Shown here in pieces: positions 1-13,560 of a stretch of DNA of 64,000 nt. Within the stretch, counting starts at the first letter, position 1, and each line of letters starts with the position of its first letter. The stretch comes from Isoetes taiwanensis (lineage: Eukaryota > Streptophyta > Lycopodiopsida > Isoetales > Isoetaceae), in the NCBI GenBank assembly GCA_021234155.1, contig JAJEKV010000025.1, positions 13,706,283-13,770,282 on the forward strand. The letters run 5' to 3'. The notes under the pieces are model-generated. The model searched no databases. It was not told where the DNA came from and worked only from the letters and a program-made list of their open reading frames with translations. Position numbers and translations under genes: made by a program.

Positions 1-150
1 TCAGTTACGTATTGCTCGACACCAACAGCATTCACCCCGCACATGGTTGAAGTTAATGTGTTACCTTCTTCTTGTAAATGACAGATAGTGAACCCCAAAT
101 CCACACTGATATATATCTAAATCGCCGCTTTACTACTACAAATTGGTGTA
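1..150 (-). mobile_element. Module T remnant (5' end cut by window)
   Basis: This matches the last ~150 bp of the module found complete at 55736-56325, with many small indels. It leads directly into the exon 1 remnant of the first gene copy. The antisense coding frame is broken here. Confidence 0.6.
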
Positions 151-1475
151 ATTCAACGCCGCAGGATGGAACCGCTAAGTAAGTCTAAAAGTGTGGTTAG
201 ATAGAGCAAAAAGTTAAAGAATGTTATAAATATCAATTGGTTTTGTTTGTTGTAGAGGGAGAAGGTTGTATGCAGACTCCAAAAGCTCGCTTTTGGTTGA
301 TTTATTGTACAGGGATTTTGAGTGCACCTTTATTTGTGCCCGGACGTGGTTCGAAAAGGATGGGCGTATCTGTGATGTGTTTCAAATTTAATGTTAGTTA
401 CAAGGGAGTAGGAGATCTGCAAGGCTTTAAATACCCTCCCTTGGGATTTTCCACCAACGGAGATACGGCACCAAAATGTGTGGGCCAAAGGTCACGCTAA
501 ATCGATGCCGTAGAATGGCTGCCCCGACGGATCTAAAGACATTGGCTGTTTCTAAGCACAATCCATCCACACGCCATAACTATTCCTTGGCTCCCCATCA
601 GCCATGCATTCACCCGTGAGTGACAGGTAAAAGTCTATTATTCTACATTGCCGCTTTCTTCACAAATTTAGAATTGCTTATAGATTGCTAGATAGATGGT
701 ATTTATCGCCAATTGTCAATCGTCAATTGATTAATTTCTAAATCAATTTGTCACTATTTCCAAATTTCTGACTAAAGAAAGATCAATCAATTATTAGTTA
801 GTGGGTGGGTGCAACTACTCTTAGACTAAGAAAAATCAATCAATCACCTGCTAGTTAGTGATCGACTTCCACACCATACCACTTGGCCATCCTATTACTT
901 AGTAACTTTAATCCTTATCCCACATCCCTTTAGGACATATGATCTAATGCTTTTATCACATATGGCTACTTTAAAGATATAGACTCATCATGCTTTTTTG
1001 TCACAAATATTTGGATTCTCAGATGACCTGATTATGCTACCCTAATGCCCCAAGGGGTACATTGGAATGGGCCCAATGTGCTAGGAGAGATTCATGAACC
1101 ATGTATTCCAAGTGTGGTCCATTTTCATATCTACCTAAGGCCATCACATGTGCTAAATTTGGTGGAGGAACACCTCACCTTCAGAGAAAAATTAAAATTG
1201 GTCGTTTCACGCTTTTGTTGGGACTTACATCTACACGCGGTTTAATTATGGAGGAGGCGTAAGGCTTCAAGAATAATATGTTCAAGGTGCTAATGCCATC
1301 AATACCATTATAACCGACCACGCAAAATGTGCAAACCCCAATTGCTCTACAATGTGTTCTCATGCAAACTTCTAATATCGAAACATCGTAAGTATCACAT
1401 GAAGCATTATGGTAACCGAAGTTCAACCCAAACAATCATCGAAGTATTAGTGCTACCGAAAGTTCCACAGAGTAG
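151..1475 (+). pseudogene. Cysteine-rich secreted protein gene, damaged copy A
   Basis: Homologous to the intact gene at 46287-47626. An exon 1 tail (about 151-177) is followed by the GTAAGT donor; exon 2 runs about 256-626 after a TGTAG acceptor, and exon 3 about 1008-1475. The reading frame is broken repeatedly: the exon 2 motif CPDGFEKDG is out of frame and several cysteine codons are lost. The signal peptide and promoter are absent and replaced by module T. Most lesions fall where the intact gene has CTG, CAG or CCGG, so part of the damage may be sequencing error. Non-functional as written. Confidence 0.75.
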
Positions 1476-3110
1476 TGTATTTAACTGCTTCATGATAGTG
1501 TTAGCGCCACTGCCCTCTTAGGGATGTGAATTTGACTTATTAGCTCATGACGCATTTCATTCTGGGCTCTTATATGACTTTGGGATCTATAATAAACATC
1601 TACCAATATCTATGTTATTTAGTCATTTGGGACCTATAATAAACATCTACTCACATCATTTTACTTAGTCAATGCATCGCCATGCCTGCAAATGTTAAAT
1701 CAAATGGTGTATGTATGTCAAATATTTTTTGGAAAGACATGTTTTTAAACATACAAGAATTTATCGCGCTGCCAAGGCCGCCGCTAACATTTTCTTTCCG
1801 CTTCTAAAACCCGTGTTTGAACCCACTATTAACGCCCAACCTCGTGTCAGCAAACTTATGCAGTAACGCGTACGGTAGTTGTATACTAACATTCAATCTA
1901 GTGTCAGCAATTTATGTAGCAATTCAATGACTGTAGTTGTGAGTTGCGTATTTCACTTAAGAGACTAGAAATAGAAAAATGAAATAGTATTTTAACGCCC
2001 ACTTGAGAATTGTGTTGGTTACACAATTGGAGGCACACGTAGACAATTGAAATGACCTCGATGCCGACAATATCTTGTTCTAGCCCAATTAGCTACTCAA
2101 CCGCATTGGTAACTTAGGTAACGATATGTACTATCTCTCTCAAGTAACTTAAGTAACATTCCACGCGAATCTAAGCGTATTATCTCATCAAATGTGTTTA
2201 CGCTTTGCTTCATTATTGAAACCGATCAAATGGCAAATACATTATCTATATTTGAAAAATGACGATGAAGCTTCATAGACAAAGTTGTATCATTTACGAT
2301 ACATTTGCTTAGTAAGCAATGTCGATGGAATGCTCTCGCACTAACCTAGAGCATGCAAGCATCGGAGAAGACAAGTCACTTCCGCAACAAAAGAACTATC
2401 CATATTACTTGTCTTGGTAACACTATAATCGGTCCTAGCAAAAGGCCTTGTTAATTTTAAGACCACATTTCAATGATTTGATAAGATTTATATTGGCATT
2501 ACCTAACAGTTTAGCTTAAGAGTACCAATATTGACAATTCCAAGTTTTATGGTGAGAAGATGATTTGGCGGGGTTGTTTGATTTTGCAAGCCGTAATAAA
2601 TCGCTGTATTAACAATACATGGATTTGTATGACTAAAAACTTCTCTCTATAAAAGATTTAGGATATTGAAATAGGAGGTTAGCATCTTTGTCTTGCCCTA
2701 ATGGCTAGAACGCGAGTCCTGTGTGCGCGGCAAGTTCTATTCCATAATTATCAACTTCTCCTTTCTACCTCTTAGCTAAAAGTATCTGTATTTGATAAAT
2801 AAATGTGCATATTTCACAGTAAGGCCAATCAAGTTTCCGGTAGTTCTTAAATATTCCAAAGATGAATATGTGTCTATTATAAAAGAGGATCTACATGTTG
2901 CGTTCTAAAAATGTCCTTTGCGGTTTTACAAACGCTTTCTTTTGTTCAAACTTGCTTAGGAGTTCATATGATTGACACCTGAAAGGGATTTTCTTAGAGG
3001 TAATATTGCTACACTCGTAGGAAGAATGATAGAAAGAAATCCAGAGAGGAAAAAATAGTAGGAAGATGGGTGAAGAACGCCTGAATTAGTTGACCTATCA
3101 GGTGGGCAAT
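1476..3110 (+). repeat. 3' module of the tandem gene unit
   Basis: Downstream flank shared by the gene copies; a clean version is at 47627-49320. It opens with two AATAAA motifs about 50 bp apart and ends in short GTAGGAAGAA-like direct repeats. No convincing coding frame is seen; small ORFs are not conserved among copies. Confidence 0.75.
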
Positions 3111-3686
3111 TTCATTCTAATTTCTCCTATGAATTTTGCCTAGAATAGATAAACCATCATTCACCACTTGGGATTATGTCTTAATTTTGGGAATAAATTA
3201 GCATATTCAAATTCACACATTTCAATTCTCAAAATTATGAAAACGTATTATCATGTTATTTACAAAATAGTCAATATTTCACAATATAGCACCATATCAT
3301 AAAAAACGCGTGATAACAAAATTTACATAGTTATTCAACTTTCTTCTCAAGCACCCCAATGATATCATAGCCTTCTTCCGGACATCCTCGAGGTATTGTA
3401 ATTTCGTGTGATTTAGTCGAATAGTGTTTGGAGTCCATGAGTACAAAACACTTTCTATAGTCTAGCCAAAGATCAGATCATCGATTTCTCCTCCATCTCT
3501 TTGTCCAACAATCAGTACTTTATCCATAATGCTGGTCAACCTGATGGACCGACACCACCATTCCACCCGCATTACGGTTGAAGGTTAATGTTACCTTCTT
3601 TGCAAATATCGAGGTAGTGAACCCCAACCAATAATCGGGATATGTATCTAAATCTGTCGGGTTTACTACCAATACAAATTGGTGGC
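3111..3686 (-). mobile_element. Module T, antisense transposon-like fragment
   Basis: Copy of the module best seen at 55736-56325. It starts near the shared ATGGCAATTTATCTAATTTC sequence and ends in the exon 1 breakpoint. The antisense frame is broken by indels. Confidence 0.65.
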
Positions 3687-5018
3687 ATTCAACGTAATGA
3701 TCGGGAACCGCTAAGTAAGTCTAAAAGTGTGGTTAGATAGAGCAAAGTTAAAGAATGTTATAACATTTCAATTGGTTTGTTTGTTGCGTAGGGAGAAGGT
3801 TGTATGGTGGACTCAAAAGCCTGCTGCTTTGCTGATTTATCGTGACAGGATTTGGAGTGCACCCTTAGTTGTAGCCCTGGGACGGGTTCGAAAAGGATGG
3901 GCAGACGCTAGATGTGTGTTTCAGTCCGCCGCAATGTTAGTTACAAAGTGGAGTAGGATCCGTAAGGCTTTAACTGCCTCCGGATTTTCCACCACGGAGA
4001 TTTCGCACCAAAATGTGGGCCAAAGGTCACAAGGTAATCGATGTCGTAATGGCTGCCCCTAATTTTATCTAAAGACATTGGTTGTTTCTCAAGGCCAATC
4101 CATCCATATATCGCCATAACTATCTCCTCGTGGCTCCCTTATCAGCCATGGTCTGCCCCGAGGACACGTAAAAGCCTATTATTCTTCATTGCTGTTTTCT
4201 TCACAATGCATAGAATTATTATAGATTGCTAGATAGATGTAGAGCTTAATGCCAATTGTCAATCAAGCCACTGATTAATTTCTAAATCAATTTGTCAATT
4301 GTCAATTTCTAGACTAAGAAAGATCAATCAATTATTAGTTGAGTGGGTGGGTGCAACTACTCTAGACTAAGAAAAATCAATCAATCAATTATTAGTTAGT
4401 GACTACCCCCACCATACCACTTGGCTTCATCCGCTACTTCTTAGTAACTTATATCCTTATCCCACATCCTTAGACATATGACGACGCTACCACATATGGC
4501 TTAATTATGATATAGGACTCATCATGCTTTTTTGTCACGTGGATTTGACTGTGATGACGGATTATGCTACCCCTAATGCCCCAAGGGGCATTGAGGGGCC
4601 CACTGTGTCAGAGAGATTCACGAACCTTATGTATCTAAGTGTGGTCCATTTCTATATCTCACTTAAGGCCATCACATGTGCAATGGTGGAGGAACACCTC
4701 TGTCCCTTCAAGCAGAGAAAAAATTGGAAATTGGCTCAGCCGCCGTTGGGGATCTACGTGATACCAAAGTGTCGAATTATGGAGGAGGCCGCAAGGATTT
4801 GCAAGAATAATATGTCTAAGGTGCGAATGCCATCAATACGATTATAACCGAATTAATGCTAAAATGTGCAACCCAATTGTTCTACATAATGTCTCATGCA
4901 AACTTCTAATATTGGAAACATCGTAGAAGTATCAATAGAAGCATTATGGTAACCGGAAGTTCAACCCAAACAATCAATCGGAAGTATTAGTGCTACCGAA
5001 AGTTCCACGTAGTAGAGC
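3687..5018 (+). pseudogene. Cysteine-rich secreted protein gene, damaged copy B
   Basis: Exon 1 remnant about 3687-3713, exon 2 about 3790-4167, exon 3 about 4541-5018. Exon 2 keeps GFSTT-like text and exon 3 keeps MEEAARICKNNM-like text, but in shifted frames. The acceptor before exon 2 reads GCGTA instead of GCAG. The missing signal peptide and changed splice site make it non-functional as written. Changes cluster at CAG/CTG positions of the intact gene. Confidence 0.75.
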
Positions 5019-5345
5019 CATCCCTCGCTAAGGATAGTGTTAGCGCCAACGCCTATCCTTGACAGTGGATGAATTTGACTTATTATAGGCCTCATGACGA
5101 TTTTTAATCTTGGCCTTATATGACTTTGGGATCTATAATAAACATCTACTCAATATCATGTTATTTAGTCATTTGGGGACCTATAATAAAACATCTACTC
5201 ATATCGATTTTAATTAGTCAATGATCAGCTATGCCTTGCAAATGTTAAATCAAATGGTGTATGTATGTCGCATTTTTTAAAAGACATGTTTTAAACATAC
5301 AGAATTTATCAGCAAGGCCAAGGCCGCCGCTAACATTTTCTTCAC
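5019..5345 (+). repeat. Truncated 3' module
   Basis: Only the first ~300 bp of the 3' module, including both AATAAA motifs, remain. The sequence then jumps at about 5340 to the start of module T. The same truncation recurs at 13218-13560, so the two copies probably descend from one deletion and a later duplication. Confidence 0.7.
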
Positions 5346-5940
5346 CAATCACATGGCACTTATCTAATTTCCTATGAATTTTGCCTAGAATAGATAAACC
5401 ATCATTCAATTAAATTGGGATTATGTCTTAATTTTGGGACAAATTAGCATATTCAAATTCACACATTTCACCTCAAAAATTATGAAAACGCATTATCATG
5501 TTACATATTTACAAATAGTCAATATTTCCACAATATAGCACCATATCATAAAAAACGGATAAACAAAAATTTACATAGTTATTCAACTTTCTTCAAGCAC
5601 CCCCTAATGATATCATAGCCTTCTTCCCGACATATCCCGGAGGGTATTGTAATTCTCGCATTTCTACCGAATAGATCTGGGAGTCCATGAGTACAAAACA
5701 CTTTCATAGTCTAGCCAAAGATCGTGATCACTGATTTCTCCTCCATCTCTCTTTGTCCAACAACTGAAAGTACCTTCTTTATCCGATACGCTGGTCAACC
5801 GATGCAATCGACACCACCACCCACCCAAGACATGGTTGAAGTAGTTAATGTTACCTTCTTCTTGCAAATATCGATAGTGAACCCCAACCACACCGGATAT
5901 GTATCTAAATCTAGCCGCTTTACTACCACAAATTGGTGGC
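5346..5940 (-). mobile_element. Module T, antisense transposon-like fragment
   Basis: The minus strand keeps a 92-residue open frame (5664-5942) containing DLWLDYESVLYSWTP and CWTKR, as in the 55970-56314 copy. Probably the C-terminal part of a transposon-encoded protein; the family is not identified with confidence. Confidence 0.6.
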
Positions 5941-7042
5941 ATTCAACGTGTCGTAGATTGAACCGCTATAAGTCTAAAAGTGTGGTTAGATAGAGCAAAG
6001 TTAAAGAATGTTATAAATATTTCAATTGGTTTGTTTGTTGCGCAGGGAGAAGGTTGTATGGTGGACTCAAAAAAGCTCGCTTTGCCGATTTATTGTGTGG
6101 ATTTGGAGTGCAATCTCTTATTTTGTGCCCTGACGTGGTTCGAAAAGGATGGGCGCATCGCGAGATGTGTTTCAGCCGCCAGCCGCAATGTTAGTTAAGC
6201 AAAGTGGAGTAGGAGATCTCAGGCGTTTAACCGCCTCCCTGATTTTCCACCACCGGAGATTTCGCACTAAAATGGGCCAGCACGCTATTGCAACGGATGT
6301 CAGAATGGCTGTGGCTCCGACGATCTAAAGACATTGGTTGTTTCAAGGCCAATCCATCCATCGCCATAACTATTCTCGTGGCTCCCCATCACCTATGGTC
6401 TCAGCCTGGAGGACGTGTAAAAGTCTATTATTTCATTGCCGCTTTTCACAATGCATAGAATTATTATAGATTGCTAGATAGATGTAGATGACATTAATTG
6501 TCAATCGTCAATTGATTAATTTCTAAATCAATTTGTCAATTGTCAATTTCTAGACTAAGAAAGATCAATCAATTATTAGTTAGTGGGTGGGTGCAACTAC
6601 TCTAGACTAAGAAAGTTCCATTATTAGTTAGTGACTCACTTCCACACCATACCACTTGGCGCCATCCTATTACTTTAGTAACTTATATCCTTATCCCACA
6701 TCCCTTTAGGGACATATATGATCTATCGCTACTACATATGGCTTACTATGATATAGACTATCATGCTTTTTGTCATGTGATTTGATCAGATGACGGATTA
6801 TGCTACCTCGAATGCCCCAAGGGGTACATTGAATGGGGCCCAACAGGCCGGGAAGATTCACGGAACCCATGGGGTGTGTGGTCCTTCTATATCTCACTCT
6901 AAGGCCATCACATGTGCAATGGTGGAGGAACACCGTCCCTTCAGAGAGAAAAAATTGGAAATTGGCCGCCTTGCCGCTTGTTGGGATCTACAAGATACTG
7001 CTATTTTAATTATGGAGGAGGCTGCAAGGGATTTGCAAGAAT

Positions 7043-7413
7043 AAATATGTAGCATAATAACAGGGTTTTTTGTATTTTGCACGCTTTTCACAAAGGTTTT
7101 TCAAGATTTCATGCATGATTCAAATGGATGTACTCAATGCGCATATCTAGAGTGCACCATTTCTTAGTCGTTGATTTAGTTTTTTTTTGCAATGGTCCAA
7201 CATCCAAGGGCTCACAACAAAAGCTCTCTTTTTATTTTAGAGGCTAAACATGCAACCTCCCTATAGCATTTCGGCAACTTGTACCGCTTATCTTTCAATC
7301 ATGATCCGCTAGTCCATCGTTAGCAAATCTACAGACCTTTGTGTTCAAGTCTCTGGGGTCCGCCATATGTCCTCATGGACGCCGCCAATGTGGCATGACG
7401 TAAAAATACGTAC

Positions 7414-7445
<32 letters not shown>

Positions 7446-9463
7446 TTCCGCTGTTATCTTCTCCTCATCTTCCCTCCATTCAAATCGTTTTTCGTAGGAC
7501 AAGGGCCGTGTTACTCCAAAGGCAAGTGATTTCGACTTTCGCGCATCTAAAAATGCGATATGTCTTCAAGTCTTCCAGCTAGTAAATTCATGCCTTTGAT
7601 TGGGATAAGTTTTTCGAAAATTGGTGGTGCCTAATAAGAATGGGCTTTGAGTCGCAGGTTCAGGACTTCATTTGACAATAACGGTGATCGTTAGAGATTG
7701 GGAAACGAATTTGAAGTTACAGGTAGTTAAATGATTTATGGCGGATCTCAGATCTCCAAGATTGAGGCCTTCGTAAGCCATTGATGCGTCCTCTGCTCCG
7801 CCAAGCCATGTTCCGCTTGTTTAGAACCTAGGGTAGCAAAACAAGATTTGTTTTTGAAGTTGCACAGACGACATGCAGAACATTTAACTGCTTCACCGCA
7901 GCACTGAAAGCATGTTTTTGCCTTGCCGGGACGGAGTTGGGGCCCCCGCTTTTTGTGCGTATGCATGTACGCTAGTACAAAAGTTATTCCATGATTTCAT
8001 TGAGCCAAAGAAGACTCAAAATGCGCAGTGATGCGCAGGATTTATGCAAAGAGCCAAGCTATGGTTCAGAAATCTTGGGCACTTTTCTATAAGATCAATC
8101 CGTAGATATTTTGATTTCTTCCGCAGCTTATGCGTACCGCCAAGAGCCCCCTTATGCAGCCCTTCTGCAGCGTATTAACGTGGATCACATCTCACAAAGT
8201 AGTGCCGCCAAGCATGCAATGGAAAATGAGTCGCCACTTTTCAGCTATGCAAGAGATGAACTTGCCCCCGACTATGGCTACCATAATAACATGATGTTTT
8301 AACATGATCAATTCTCGATGACCCTGGGATGTTGACATGGTCGTATCTATTGAAGACATGGATTCTTCCTTAATCCTTTAAACAGTACTACAAGATCTCT
8401 GAACTCTCACTCTCTTTCTACCATGGCAAATGCTCAGCCTGAAAAAGCCTTTCATCTTAGAGTTGATCATGTTAGTTTTAAACCTAGGGTTCATCAAAAA
8501 TTTTGGAAATTTTGTAGTAATCGGATTGAAATGGCATGATTTTGGAGCATATGATTTGCCCCGCCAAATTCGCCGCTAATCGCATAAGCATCATCTAAGC
8601 CTTGTGGCCTCCTCTTTCCATTTCCATTGCCGCCTTTGTAATCATAGTGTTATATCAAGTTTGTAGCTTCTCAACATTCTTATTTTCATGTTGGAAGCAC
8701 ATGATTTTTCATGTCATTTCTTTCTATATAATTTCCATGTACCATCTTGCATTATTATATGTAAGGTAATCATATTTGTATTTCTTCTTCAAGACTTCTC
8801 TTTAATTGTTTATGATTTATACCTCTTTTGTCTTGCAAACATGTTCTAAATCCCTTGGCTAAATGGCATTTATGAGGATATTACTCTTTATTTTGACACT
8901 CCAAAATCCACTAAATCTAATCATCGCGGGATGCCTTCCTACTACTTTGAACTAATAATCATTTCCTAACATGTTTGTACTGAAAGTGGACACTTATAAG
9001 TGACGCGATATGATTTACGCTAATGTATCACATTCAGCCTTGATGTTATTAAAAGCTTTTAGTAATTAATATTTAGTCCCATAACATTTACCTATGTCAG
9101 TAGTTAGGTCCAAGGGCCCAAAAATTTAATATAACAATCAACACACAACTACCATTAACATTATTAACACAAACCATTGCATTTAACACATATTAGCCTG
9201 TAATCCCCCTTAAACCCCCTATTTGCATATTCACACCTGGGTTACGGCGGCAAATGAGAGCTCCAAAAATATATATTGTTTACAATACATGTACAAAATT
9301 AACACCATTAAGTATTATCTTTAAAACCTTATAGTATTTTGCAAACCTTAATATACAAAGATACAAAAACTTGTACATGCATGCCCCACAAACGAGGATC
9401 TATGTACGGTCCAGATCTTGGAATAAAGGGCAACATGCCCATCCCATGTGCTGCCCTGAGTAA
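7043..9463. mobile_element. Element X, 2.4 kb insertion in exon 3
   Basis: Present in copies C and E at the same exon 3 position and absent from the other copies. The left end reads TATGTAGCATAATAACAGGG; the right end is near CTGAGTAAG. A partial copy with the same left end sits in unrelated sequence at 35478. No terminal inverted repeats and no clear target duplication were found, so the superfamily is open; a Helitron-like or retroelement origin is possible. Short open frames (for example 8111-8302) are not preserved in the second copy. Confidence 0.65.
7414..7443. repeat. (TATC)n microsatellite
   Basis: About seven tandem copies of TATC inside element X. The other X copy (15256-17568) lacks it, so it expanded or was lost after duplication. 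Confidence 0.95.
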
Positions 9464-9651
9464 GTAATGCCATCAATACCATTATAACCGACCAATGCTA
9501 AATGTGCAACCCAATTGTCTTGGCTAATGTGTTCCTATGCAAACTTCTATTATTGGAAACACTTTAAGTATCACAGAAGCATTATGGTAACCTGGGTTCA
9601 ACCCAAACAATCAATCGGAAGTATTAGTGCTAAATGAAAGTTCCACTGTAG

Positions 9652-11290
9652 TAGTAGCTTCATCCCTCGTCAAGGATAGTGTTATTTAACGCTTATCCTG
9701 GATAGATGAATTTGACTTATTATAGGCTTGCATTTATTTCATCTTCTGGCCTTTTATATGACTTGGGATCTATAATAAACATCTATTCAATATCTATGTT
9801 ATTTAGTCATTTGGGACCTATAATAAACATCTACTCATATTTCCATTTTACTTAGTCAATGCATCGCCATGCCTTGCAAATGTTAAATCAAAATGGTGTA
9901 TGTATGTCGTATTTTGGAAAGACATGTTTAAACATACAAGAATTTATCGCGCCAAGGCCGCCGCTAACATTTCTTCGCCGCAAACCTCGTATTGAACCAA
10001 ACCACTATTAACGCCCAACCTCAGTAAGGTCGCTAATTTATGTAGCAATTCATGTATTTAGAAGTTGTGGGAGTTGTATTAATATTCAATCTAGTGTCAG
10101 CGAATTTATGTAGCAATTCACGCACCAGTATTGTGGAGCTGCGTGTATTTCACTAAGAGACTAGAATAGAAAAATGAAATAGTATTTTAACGCCCACTCT
10201 GAGAACTAGTTGGTTACACAATTGGAGGCAATACGAGACAATTGAAATGACCCATGCCGACAATATCTTGTTCTAGCTCTAATTAGCTACTCTCAATCGG
10301 GCCGACAGTAACTTAGGTAACGATATACTATCTCTCTCTCAAGTAACTTAAGTAAAATATCCCACGGAATCTAAGCGCATTATCTCATCAAATGTGTTTA
10401 CGTTTTGCTTCATTATTGAAACTGATCAAATGGGCAAATACATTATCTATATTGAAAAAAAAATGCATGAAGCTTCATAGACAAAGTTGTATCACACTTT
10501 AATGTATACATTGCTTAGTAAGTAAGCAATGTCGTATGGAATGCTCAAGACTCAAATTCTAGAGCATGCAAGTTAATGGAGTAGAAGACAAGTCACTTCC
10601 CGCAACAAAAGAACTATCCATATTACTTGTCTTGGTAACACTATGGCACTCGTCCCAGTGTATGCCTTGTTAATTTTAAGACCACATTTCGCAATGATTT
10701 GATAAGATTTATATTGGCATATCTAAGAAGCTTCTTAGCTTAAGAGTACTAATATTGACACCCAAGTTTTATGGTGAGAAGATGATTTGCTGTTGTTTGA
10801 TTTCCGCTAAAATGTAATAAACTGCTGTATATCAATATGGATTTGTATGACGTAAAACTTTCATAAAAGATTTAGAGATTGGAAATAGGAGGTTAGCATC
10901 TTTGTCTTGCCTCAATGGCTAGAACGCGGAGTCTGAAAAGTGGCAAGTTCTATCTCCATAATTACTAACTTCCTTTCTACCCCTTAGCTAAAAGAATTTT
11001 GTACTTGAAGTAACAAATGTGCATATTTGACAAAGGCCAATCAAGTTTCCTATAAAATTTAAATATTCAAAGATGAATATGTGTCTATTGGTAAAAGAGG
11101 ATCTACATGCTGCTCAAAATGTCCTTTATGGTTTTACAAACGCTTGCTCAAACTTCTGCTTAGGAGTCGCCATGATCGCATTAATCGAAAGATTTTCTTA
11201 GAGGTGAATATTGCTACACCTTGTGAAGAATGATAGAAAGAACTGTAGGAAAAATAGTAGGAAGTGATGGCAGGAAGAACGCCCTAATTA
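9652..11290 (+). repeat. 3' module of the tandem gene unit
   Basis: Full-length but indel-rich version of 47627-49320, starting with the paired AATAAA motifs (about 9773 and 9822) and ending in the GTAGGAAG-type repeats. Confidence 0.75.
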
Positions 11291-11883
11291 GTTGACCTTA
11301 TCACATGGCAATTTATCTAATTTCCTATGAATTTTGCCTAGAATAGATAAACCTATCATTCAATTAAATTGGGATTATGTCTAATTTTGGGACAAATTAG
11401 CATATTCAAATTCACACATTTCACCTCAAAATTATGAAAACGTATCATAAGTTATTATTTACAAAATAGTCAATATTTCACAATATAGCACCATATCATA
11501 AAAACGCGATAAATGTAAATTCTATAATAGTTATTCAACTTTCTTTCAGCACCCTCTAATGATATCATAGCCTTCTTCCCGACATCCCGAGGTATTGTAA
11601 TTCTCGTGATTTCTAGCTGAATAGTGTTTGGAGTCCATGAGTACAAAACACTTTCATAGTCTAGCCAAAGATCAGATCACTGGATTTCTCTCCATCTCTT
11701 TGTCCAACAATCAGTACCTTTCTTTTATCCATACGCTGGTCAATCGATGACCGACACCACCATTCCACCCGCCAAGACATGGTTGAAGTTAATGTTACCT
11801 TCTTCTTGCAAATATCGAGATAGTGAACCCCAACCACACCGATATGTATCTAAATCACGGGCTTTACTACCACAAATTGCGGC
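11291..11883 (-). mobile_element. Module T, antisense transposon-like fragment
   Basis: Copy of 55736-56325 ending at the shared exon 1 breakpoint. Antisense frame broken. Confidence 0.65.
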
Positions 11884-13217
11884 ATTCAACGGTCGAGATT
11901 GAACCGCTAAAGTAAGTCTAAAAGTGTGGTTAGATAGAGCAAAGTTAAAGAATGTTATAACATTTCAATTGGTTTGTTTGTTGCGAGGGAGTATACAGTA
12001 TGGTGGACTCAAAAGCCCGCCACATTTGCTGTACAGGATTTGGAGTGCACTTATTTGTGCCCTGATCGGTTCGAAGGATGTATGCGACGCATGTGTTTCA
12101 AATTGGGCCAAGTAATGTTAGTTACGCGGGAGGCAGGAGATCCGTATGTTTTAACCCGCCTCTCCCGGGATTTTCCACCACCGAGATTTCTCACCAAAAT
12201 GTGGCCAAAGGTCGGCCGCTGTAACGGAGCGTCGTGAATGGTCGCCTTAATGATCTAAAGACACATTGGTTGTTTCTCAAGGCTTCAATCCATCCATCGC
12301 CATAACTATTCCTCGTGGCTCCCCATCAGCCTGCCATGGTCCGCCCCGGAGGACAGTAAAAGTCTATTATTTCATTGCTGTTTTCTTCACAATGCATAGG
12401 AATTATTATAGATTAAGTATAGAGGTATTTTACGTCAATTGTCAATCGGCCAATTGATTAATTTCTAAATCACTGTCAATTGTCAATTTCGTAGGGACTA
12501 AGAAAGATCAATCAATTATTAGTTAGTGGGTGGGTGCAACTATCGGTATTCAAGAAAAATCAATCAATCAATTATTAGTTAGTGATCGACTTCCCCACCT
12601 CATACCACTTTGGCGCCATCCTATTACTTAGTAAATTTATATCCTTATCCCACATCCCTAGGACATATGACGACGCTTTTTACCACATATGGCGACTATG
12701 ATATAGCAGGACTCATCATGCTTTTTCACATGGGTGGATTTTGATTCAGAGGACGGATTATGCTACCCCAATGCTCCTAAGGGGTACATTGAATGGGCCC
12801 ACGTTGTGAGATTCACGGAACCCATGTATCTAAGTGTGGTCCATTTCCTATATCTCACTAAGGCCATCACATGTGCAATGGTGGAGGAACACTGGCCCCT
12901 TCAGAGAAAAAATTGAAAATTGGCCGCCTTGCCGCTTTGTTGGGATCTACAAAAGATACCAAATAGTTTTAATTACGGAGGAGGCCGCAAAGGATTGGTA
13001 AGAATAATATGCTCCAAGGTGCTAATGCCATCAATACATTATGCAACCGACTAATGCTAAAATGTGCAAACCCAATTGCTCCTATTAATGTAAGTCTCAT
13101 GCAAACTTCTAATATTGGAAACATCGTGGCGGATTACAGAAGCATGGTAAACTTGGAAGTTCAACCCCTAAACAACATCGGAAGTATGTTAGGTGCTAAC
13201 AAAGTTCCATTGCAGTA
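11884..13217 (+). pseudogene. Cysteine-rich secreted protein gene, damaged copy D
   Basis: Exon 1 remnant 11884-11910, exon 2 about 11985-12355, exon 3 about 12736-13217. The exon 2 acceptor is TTGCG instead of TTGCAG. The end of exon 3 keeps a 69-residue open frame (13009-13218) with MLQGANAIN and MQTSNIGNI, close to the intact protein. Non-functional as written because of frameshifts and the missing signal peptide. Confidence 0.75.
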
Positions 13218-13560
13218 GTAGTTTATCCCCGGCTGCTGATAGTGTTAGCGCCAACGCTTGTCTCCTTGACAGGATGAATTTGACTTATTATAGTAGGCCT
13301 ATGATTTATTCTCTATCTTGGCCTTATATGACTTGGGATTCATAATAAACATCACTCAATATCTATGTTATTATTTAGTCATTTGGGACCTATAATAAAC
13401 ATCTACTAAGTATCGATTTTACTTTAGTCACGCATCGCGCCTTGCAAAATGTTAAATCAAAATGGTGTATGTATGTCAGATTTTTTGAAAAGATATATAG
13501 CATATAGGTCTTTATTCGCGCCAAGCCGTCATGTACATTTTCGCTTCAATCATTACGGCA
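13218..13560 (+). repeat. Truncated 3' module
   Basis: Same ~300-bp truncated form as 5019-5345, with AATAAA motifs, then an abrupt change to module T. Confidence 0.7.

Larger units (their letters stand above)
5941..9651 (+). pseudogene. Cysteine-rich gene, damaged copy C, exon 3 interrupted
   Basis: Exon 1 remnant 5941-5968, exon 2 about 6046-6415, first part of exon 3 about 6779-7042, then 2.4 kb of element X, then the rest of exon 3 about 9464-9651. X lies between the codons for CKNN and GANAI of the intact protein. The frame is also broken elsewhere. The whole arrangement recurs in copy E, so the interrupted gene was itself duplicated. Confidence 0.75.
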
